Assembly (NCBI RefSeq): GCF_042854845.1
Contig: NZ_AP031498.1
Span: 1,240,001 to 1,304,000 of the forward strand
DNA length: 64,000 bases
Reading direction: 5' to 3'
Source of the DNA: Maricurvus nonylphenolicus
GTDB taxonomy: Bacteria > Pseudomonadota > Gammaproteobacteria > Pseudomonadales > Cellvibrionaceae
Shown: positions 59,352 through 64,000 of the stretch, in pieces
Layout of the letters: each line of letters begins with the position of its first letter
Position numbering within the stretch: position 1 is the stretch's first letter
The notes under the pieces: generated by a model
The model's database searches: none
What the model was told of the DNA's origin: nothing
What the model saw: only the letters and a program-made list of their open reading frames with translations
Translations under genes and position numbers: made by a program

Positions 59352-60974
59352 CTAAACGTCAGACCAGGAAAAATCCTTAAACTGATCGCGCAAATCTTTC
59401 TTGCTGATCTTACCTGTCGCTGTGTGCGGCAATTCATCGACAAACACACAGTCCGCAGGAATCCACCACTTGGCAACTTTGCCGTCGAACCAGGCTAGCA
59501 TCTCTTCGGCACTGACGTCTGCACCGGCTTTTTTCACGGCTACCAGCAGAGGACGTTCTGTCCACTTCGGATGGGCTATTCCTATCACCGCGGCTTCGGC
59601 AATCATGTCGTGGCCAACGGCACAGTTCTCCAGTTCGATAGAGGAGATCCATTCACCGCCTGACTTGATCACATCCTTGGTGCGGTCGGTAATCTGCATA
59701 TAGCCGTCTTCATCAAAGCAGGCAACATCACCGGTTTCAAACCAGCCGTCTTCGGTAATAGCGCTGCCAATGCCGTGATAGCCCTGGGTGATCCAGGGAC
59801 CGCGAACCATCACTGCACCGGACGACTTGCCATCCCAGGGAAGTTCTTTACCGTCGGCGTCAACGATTTTGATATCCACACCGTATAGCGGGCGACCTTG
59901 TTTCAGGCGCTTGGCCATATAGGCATCATCATCGAGATCTTCTTCACCGGCTTTGGGGGTGTTGTAGGTGCCCAGCGGGCTCATTTCTGTCATGCCCCAG
60001 GCGTGTTGCACATCCACACCGAACTTGGCCATGTTTTCGAAAATCATCTGCGGACAGGCTGCACCACCAACGGTGACGCGTTGTAGGGTGGGAACCTCTT
60101 GGCCACTTTTTTCCAGATACTGCAGCAGGGCGAGCCAGACAGTTGGCACACCGGCGGATGCGGTAATCTTATGTTCGTTAATCAGCTGACACAGGGTTTC
60201 ACCGTCGCCCATCTTGGGTCCTGGCATTACCATCTTGGCGCCTACCATGGGGCCAGAATAGGCCAGTCCCCAACCATTAACATGGAACATGGGCACAATG
60301 GGCATCACAATTTCTTTGCTGCTTAAGTTGAACGCATCAGGCAGGGCGCTGGCGTAAGTATGCAGCACGGTAGAGCGATGATCGTAGACCACACCTTTAG
60401 GGTTGCCTGTGGTGCCGGAGGTATAACACATGGCGGAGGCCAGGTTTTCATCCAGCTCTGGCCATTCAAAGCTATCGGATTTGTCGGCAATCAGGGTTTC
60501 GTAACACTGGGCATTGCGCAGGCTGGTGTCCGGCATATGGGCTTCGTCGGTCAGTACTATAAAGCCTTTGACAGTTGGCATCTTGTCCTGCAGTTGCTCC
60601 AGTACAGGGACAAACGCCACATCGGTAAACACCCAGCTGTCTTCTGCGTGATTAACAATAAATTCCAGCTGCTCGGCAAACAGGCGCGGGTTAATGGTGT
60701 GGCACACCATGCCGGAACAGGATATGGCGTAATACAGTTCCAGGTGGCGGTAATCGTTCCAGGCCAGGGTGGCAATGCGGTCGTTTTGTTTGGCGCCCAG
60801 GTCGGCCAGGGCATTGGCCAGTTTGCGCACGCGCTGGAAGGCTTCTTTGTAGGTGTAGCTGTGTTGTGGATTGTCGGCGGTGATGGAGACAATCTCGGAG
60901 TTGCCGTAGACCTTGTCAGCAAAACGCATCACTGAAGTGATGGTCAGCGGCATATTCATCATCGTGCTTTGCAT
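59352..60974 (-). CDS. AMP-dependent fatty-acyl-CoA synthetase, AlkK-like medium-chain type
   Basis: The protein has 540 residues from ATG 60974, which follows GGGAGAG. Adenylation motifs are CYTSGTTGNPKGVVYDHRS (P-loop), PMFHVNGWGL, HAWGMTEMSPLGTYN, GWFETGDVACFDEDGYMQIT, RTKDVIKSGGEWISS and the C-terminal catalytic lysine in PHTATGKISKKDLRDQF. It activates fatty acids to CoA esters. The HVNGWG/GMTEMSP pattern is that of AlkK and AtuH-like ligases. Though 24 kb from the Atu-like operon, it could supply that pathway. An inverted repeat at 61008-61037 lies upstream. Confidence 0.93.
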   Translation of the reverse strand: MQSTMMNMPLTITSVMRFADKVYGNSEIVSITADNPQHSYTYKEAFQRVRKLANALADLGAKQNDRIATLAWNDYRHLELYYAISCSGMVCHTINPRLFAEQLEFIVNHAEDSWVFTDVAFVPVLEQLQDKMPTVKGFIVLTDEAHMPDTSLRNAQCYETLIADKSDSFEWPELDENLASAMCYTSGTTGNPKGVVYDHRSTVLHTYASALPDAFNLSSKEIVMPIVPMFHVNGWGLAYSGPMVGAKMVMPGPKMGDGETLCQLINEHKITASAGVPTVWLALLQYLEKSGQEVPTLQRVTVGGAACPQMIFENMAKFGVDVQHAWGMTEMSPLGTYNTPKAGEEDLDDDAYMAKRLKQGRPLYGVDIKIVDADGKELPWDGKSSGAVMVRGPWITQGYHGIGSAITEDGWFETGDVACFDEDGYMQITDRTKDVIKSGGEWISSIELENCAVGHDMIAEAAVIGIAHPKWTERPLLVAVKKAGADVSAEEMLAWFDGKVAKWWIPADCVFVDELPHTATGKISKKDLRDQFKDFSWSDV

Positions 60975-61007
60975 CGATTAACTCTCCCATTGGGTACTCA
61001 TTAAGCT

Positions 61008-61037
61008 CCGTTGGGACATCGTGGGTGATGTTCAACG
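61008..61037. promoter_or_regulatory. Inverted repeat upstream of the acyl-CoA synthetase gene
   Basis: CCGTTGGGACATC (61008-61020) and GATGTTCAACGG (61026-61037) are imperfect inverted arms about a short centre, 34 bp before the start codon at 60974. A repressor of fatty-acid genes could bind here; evidence is symmetry and position only. Confidence 0.35.
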
Positions 61038-61199
61038 GCGATTATTATTCTCTCGCTACGTCAGTCTTAAGCCGACTTTGGACAAAAGTATATTCAAACA
61101 GGTGTTTGGTATCCATGGCTAGAAACGACAAAGCGGCGTAATTCATGATCAGAAAGAGGTTGCGAGTCAGATTTTGGCTGACTCGCACTGAAAAGAGGG

Positions 61200-62702
61200 T
61201 TACTGAACGATTTTAATCCACTCGCCTGTTTGGGGCTCGCCACGTGGATAGTAGCCATTGAGCAGGCGCAATTGTTCTTCTGAATACTTACCCAGACGCA
61301 CATGCTGAGCCAGGCGAGAGAAGGTGGTGGAATCGTTGGCCTTCACATAGTGCAGGGTTTTCGATTTCGGGGTGCGCCTTGCAGGGCGTACCGGGCGGAA
61401 GCTGTGGATGGTGTTGAGGAACATCTCATCGTAGTCCACATCGGCCACTGGCTTCTCTGCTTCACATTCCAGGCTGTAAACCCGGCTGCCCTGGTAAAGC
61501 ACCGCGACCCGGCGTGGGTTGGGGTTGTCGGCACTGGCGGGGATGATACCTGTATGGCCGTATAGGCCGTGTTGTTTAAAGGCTTCGGATTGCTTCAGCA
61601 GGGTGACATTAAACTGCTTGCGCAGATACTGCTCCGGGGCAATTTTTTCTTTCAGTCGGCTTACGCGCAGATCGATATGTGCGTGTTTATCTTCCGGTGC
61701 GGCAACAATCGAGCTGCGGGTGTTTTCCACTTTCCATTCGTCCGGATAGCGCAGGGTAAAGCCCAGTCGTTTGTGGGTGTAGTCGTTGTGCTCGCTTTCT
61801 GTGCCTTTTTTCGGCTGGTAGTTAATGCCGTAGATCATGCCCTCGGTTTTTTTGCGGAAGATATCTTCGTTGGTGATGGCTTCCTGATTTTCCGGCAGGG
61901 TGCCAGCTTTGGCGATCACTTCCTGCAGACGCGTATCGTTACGGGGGTGGGTAGAAAACACGCCGTGGTAGCTCTGCTGTTTTTTACCGGAGTCGCGGGC
62001 ACGACGGCGGGAGAAGCGTTCGTGATCTTTAAGTACGCCAATCACATCGGCCATCGCTTGCGGTTCATAGCCGGAGTTATACAGATACTGAGCCCCAAAG
62101 CTATCGGCTTCCAGTTCCATTTCCCGACCGTAACCCATGACTGCGGCGCTGCTCCACAGACCCGTGACATCACCGAGGGCGGTATTGCCGGTGGTTAGCA
62201 CTGAGATAATGGAGGCGGCAGTAGAGCCAACTTTGGCACCGGTTTTAGCGGCATCCTGACGCACGGCGTGACGTGCCGTCACGTGGCCAATTTCGTGGGC
62301 CAGCACGGCGGCGAGCTGGGCTTCGTTTTTAAGAAAACCAATCAGGCCGCGGTTGATATAGATATAACCACCGGGCAGGGCAAAGGCGTTGATGTCGGGA
62401 CTGTCGATAATGGTAAAGGTATAGGCGATGTCGGGGCGGTCACTGTTTTTAACCAATGTCTGGCCGATTTCTTCGATATAGGTTTGCAGTTTCTCGTCCT
62501 GGTAGATGGCCATACCTTCCATCAGTTTTTCGTGAAGTTCTTTACCTTTTTTAATTTCAGAGTCTTCGCTCATCAACACCAGATCCGGGGTGCCGGTAGC
62601 GGGATTGATGGCACAGCCACTGCTAAAGGTCAGCAGTGCAGCGCTGCAGGCCGCGACAATCAGTTTGTGAGAACGCTTGCTTAGCTCTCTGTTAATTAAC
62701 AC
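61200..62702 (-). CDS. M48 family metalloprotease lipoprotein
   Basis: The protein has 500 residues. The N-terminal signal with lipobox-like FSSGC (LIVAACSAALLTFSSGCAIN) predicts a lipoprotein. The peptidase domain has NAFALPGGYIYINRGLIGFL, the zinc motif HEIGHVTARH and the third ligand region ELEADSFGAQYLYNSGY, as in BepA/LoiP-type proteases that survey outer-membrane assembly. The second half (~290-500) is an extra region, KRLGFTLRYPDEWKVENTRS and so on, ending in a LysM-like segment (SRLAQHVRLGKYSEEQLRLL). The start overlaps the preceding lipoprotein gene by 11 bp, so the two are translationally coupled. Confidence 0.9.
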   Translation of the reverse strand: MLINRELSKRSHKLIVAACSAALLTFSSGCAINPATGTPDLVLMSEDSEIKKGKELHEKLMEGMAIYQDEKLQTYIEEIGQTLVKNSDRPDIAYTFTIIDSPDINAFALPGGYIYINRGLIGFLKNEAQLAAVLAHEIGHVTARHAVRQDAAKTGAKVGSTAASIISVLTTGNTALGDVTGLWSSAAVMGYGREMELEADSFGAQYLYNSGYEPQAMADVIGVLKDHERFSRRRARDSGKKQQSYHGVFSTHPRNDTRLQEVIAKAGTLPENQEAITNEDIFRKKTEGMIYGINYQPKKGTESEHNDYTHKRLGFTLRYPDEWKVENTRSSIVAAPEDKHAHIDLRVSRLKEKIAPEQYLRKQFNVTLLKQSEAFKQHGLYGHTGIIPASADNPNPRRVAVLYQGSRVYSLECEAEKPVADVDYDEMFLNTIHSFRPVRPARRTPKSKTLHYVKANDSTTFSRLAQHVRLGKYSEEQLRLLNGYYPRGEPQTGEWIKIVQ

Positions 62703-63378
62703 TGGCAGTCGCTCCGTTAGGATTGAGGAAATTTCTCAACTGAGCCCCTAGGGCTTTACAGGCGTTGGTTTGCACCCGGGCAATCAGTGGAATGGGTACG
62801 ACAATGGCCGGCATATAGGAGGTACCTTCGGCATCGGCGCTGATCTTGCCGTCCATTTCCATCTCTTCGAAGTCCCAAATGGTGGCCTCGTAGTCGGATT
62901 CTTTATCCCAGGTACCGAAGCCAAAGCAGCCACCACCGCCAGCGCCGATGGAGCAGCCGATGGAGCCAGAGCTGTCGGTGGTTTCGGTTTTACCGTCAAT
63001 CCAGATCATATAGCGGATTTTGTAATCCTGAATACGCTGGGCGACCTGGGGTTTGGCCAACAGGCGGTTGATATCTTTGATACGCAGCGGTGCGGTACGT
63101 GGTTCAAACCAGGGGTAGAGGGAGTCGAGAAAATCGGTTTCCTGGATAACGCTGATAACCTTGCCCTCTTTGTCGTCGATCACGTCGGCAACACATTCGA
63201 TCAGGCTGGGTTCTGTTTCGTAGTTACTGGAATGACGGCGACCGAGGACAACAACCGCTTCATCACTTTTGATGCTGACGGCATCCTGTTCGGCCACATA
63301 TTCGTCGATGGTGACGGTGGTACAGGCGTGCAGGAACACGGTTGCAGCAATCAGTAGCAGGGCTATGGGCTTGTGCAT
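62692..63378 (-). CDS. Hypothetical lipoprotein, coupled to the M48 protease gene
   Basis: The protein has 228 residues from the ATG at 63378. The signal peptide IALLLIAATVFLHACTT ends in a lipobox with Cys at FLHAC. The mature part has VVVLGRRHSSNYETEPSLIE, a glycine-rich cysteine loop (GCSIGAGGGGCFGFGTWDKE) and a final PIPLIARVQTNACKALGAQL strand-helix. I do not recognise a characterised function. The 11-bp overlap with the M48 protease start suggests they work together in the envelope. Confidence 0.78.
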   Translation of the reverse strand: MHKPIALLLIAATVFLHACTTVTIDEYVAEQDAVSIKSDEAVVVLGRRHSSNYETEPSLIECVADVIDDKEGKVISVIQETDFLDSLYPWFEPRTAPLRIKDINRLLAKPQVAQRIQDYKIRYMIWIDGKTETTDSSGSIGCSIGAGGGGCFGFGTWDKESDYEATIWDFEEMEMDGKISADAEGTSYMPAIVVPIPLIARVQTNACKALGAQLRNFLNPNGATASVN

Positions 63379-63494
63379 GGCTGGTGGTCTCAAGTGAGCG
63401 TTAAATCGTTATAGCTTTCTCTTAAGCATAGTCAAAAACCGACGATTCTTGGGTGAATAATCTGTGTCTGTCGCTTAATTCAACCGCTAGGCGT

Positions 63495-64000
63495 TCAGCT
63501 GCCATTAGTAACGGTTTGCCTTGCCGCCTGGGTGGCAGGGTGGTTGTCCAGCCAGTGCTTGAGTTCTGGCACCCTGGGCATGGCGATAGACAGGTTGGCG
63601 CCCAGATCACGCAGGGCGACCTCTACGGCGGCATCCATGGCCTCCTCATCGGACTGCATAAAGGCCGTGGGGGTTTTGCCGTAGGCGGTTACTATCCAGT
63701 CGGCGATCAGATTGCCTTCCGGATCCATGGCGGTGAGGTTGTATTTGATCCACACCTCAAACACCTTGAATTTGGTTTCCCGCGGGATAGCGTATTGGAA
63801 TTCATTGACCTGGGGGTGCAGCACCAGATCCACATTGACCGGCGCTTCGGCTGTGGGCAGGCTTTTTAATTCGTGGGATTGATTGAAGACATGGGGCAGT
63901 ACCTGGTTAAACAGCTCGACCTGCGCGGGCCCGCTGGTAATTATCCACTTGGAGCGGTCTTCAGTATCTTCTGTGTGGGTGTACTGGCGGAATTCTTCAT
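63495..64000 (-). CDS. Hypothetical envelope protein, C-terminal 168 residues (5' end outside window)
   Basis: The frame is open from the window edge at 64000 to the stop at 63495; an internal GTG at 63833 is not needed as a start because the upstream codons read on (RSKWIITSGPAQVELFNQVL). It contains PRETKFKVFEVWIKYNLTAM, GNLIADWIVTAYGKTPTAFM and VALRDLGANLSIAMPRVPEL, the shape of small periplasmic or lipoprotein accessory domains with a beta sheet followed by an A-rich helix. It precedes the lipoprotein-M48 pair on the same strand by 116 bp. No family assigned. Confidence 0.6.
   Translation of the reverse strand, partial: EEFRQYTHTEDTEDRSKWIITSGPAQVELFNQVLPHVFNQSHELKSLPTAEAPVNVDLVLHPQVNEFQYAIPRETKFKVFEVWIKYNLTAMDPEGNLIADWIVTAYGKTPTAFMQSDEEAMDAAVEVALRDLGANLSIAMPRVPELKHWLDNHPATQAARQTVTNGS

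Noticed and set aside
60360..60935. 191-codon frame antisense to the acyl-CoA synthetase gene
   Set aside because: Valine/glycine-rich shadow translation of a conserved adenylating enzyme.
61569..62198. 209-codon frame antisense to the M48 protease gene
   Set aside because: The opposite strand carries intact zinc-protease motifs; the antisense product has no recognisable fold.

Overview
The window looks like chromosomal DNA of a marine, aerobic gammaproteobacterium of the Cellvibrionales/Spongiibacteraceae type. This is an inference from gene content: dense acyl-CoA dehydrogenase, enoyl-CoA hydratase and AraC blocks, an AtuA-family operon, a TonB-dependent receptor, a PutA without its own DNA-binding domain, and a miaB-ybeZ-ybeY-corC block. 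I see no rRNA, tRNA, CRISPR array, prophage or insertion sequence. Coding density is high. Two families of small palindromic repeats are scattered between genes.

Region 1 (1-9.0 kb) is a redox-catabolic island: the 3' end of a xanthine-dehydrogenase-type molybdoenzyme, a TRAP-type solute-binding protein, a TetR regulator, a membrane-anchored GST, a large molybdopterin enzyme resembling pyrogallol-phloroglucinol transhydroxylase with an SCP2-like N-terminal extension, its iron-sulfur partner, and a methylmalonate-semialdehyde-dehydrogenase-type enzyme closed by a strong terminator. A 21-bp TetR-type palindrome precedes the molybdoenzyme operon.

Region 2 (9.0-26.3 kb) holds a TetR regulator, an Lrp-type regulator divergent from putA, a small putA-linked gene, a TonB receptor with an S28 peptidase and a divergent AraC regulator, a solute-binding protein, a nitronate-monooxygenase-type flavoenzyme, another AraC regulator, a secreted neutral ceramidase with a beta-trefoil tail, and a HigBA-like toxin-antitoxin pair.

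Region 3 (26.3-43.1 kb) is an acyl-CoA catabolic centre. A minus-strand, Atu-like operon (acyl-CoA dehydrogenase, GST, biotin-dependent carboxylase beta and alpha, AtuA family, enoyl-CoA hydratases) faces a plus-strand pair of acyl-CoA dehydrogenases. Three AraC regulators lie between them. Two of these are clear paralogues, and the same TGGCRCCAWTT direct repeat, spaced 21-22 bp, lies in front of both dehydrogenase operons.

Region 4 (43.3-48.4 kb) is the most unusual locus: two DUF4402 secreted proteins and a FimC-like chaperone converge on a 1076-residue protein combining an AMIN (peptidoglycan-binding) domain, an usher-like barrel and a Cna-B-like C-terminus. It reads as a non-canonical chaperone-usher surface-structure system.

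Region 5 (48.6-64.0 kb) has housekeeping genes (corC, ybeY, ybeZ, miaB), a chemoreceptor with a nitrate-sensing-type domain, a cytochrome P450, a small unknown gene, a Cache-GGDEF-EAL protein, an AlkK-type acyl-CoA synthetase, an M48 metalloprotease lipoprotein, a second lipoprotein and a partial envelope gene. The P450, the acyl-CoA synthetase and the Atu-like operon could together oxidise and degrade branched or isoprenoid acids, but nothing in the sequence fixes the substrate.
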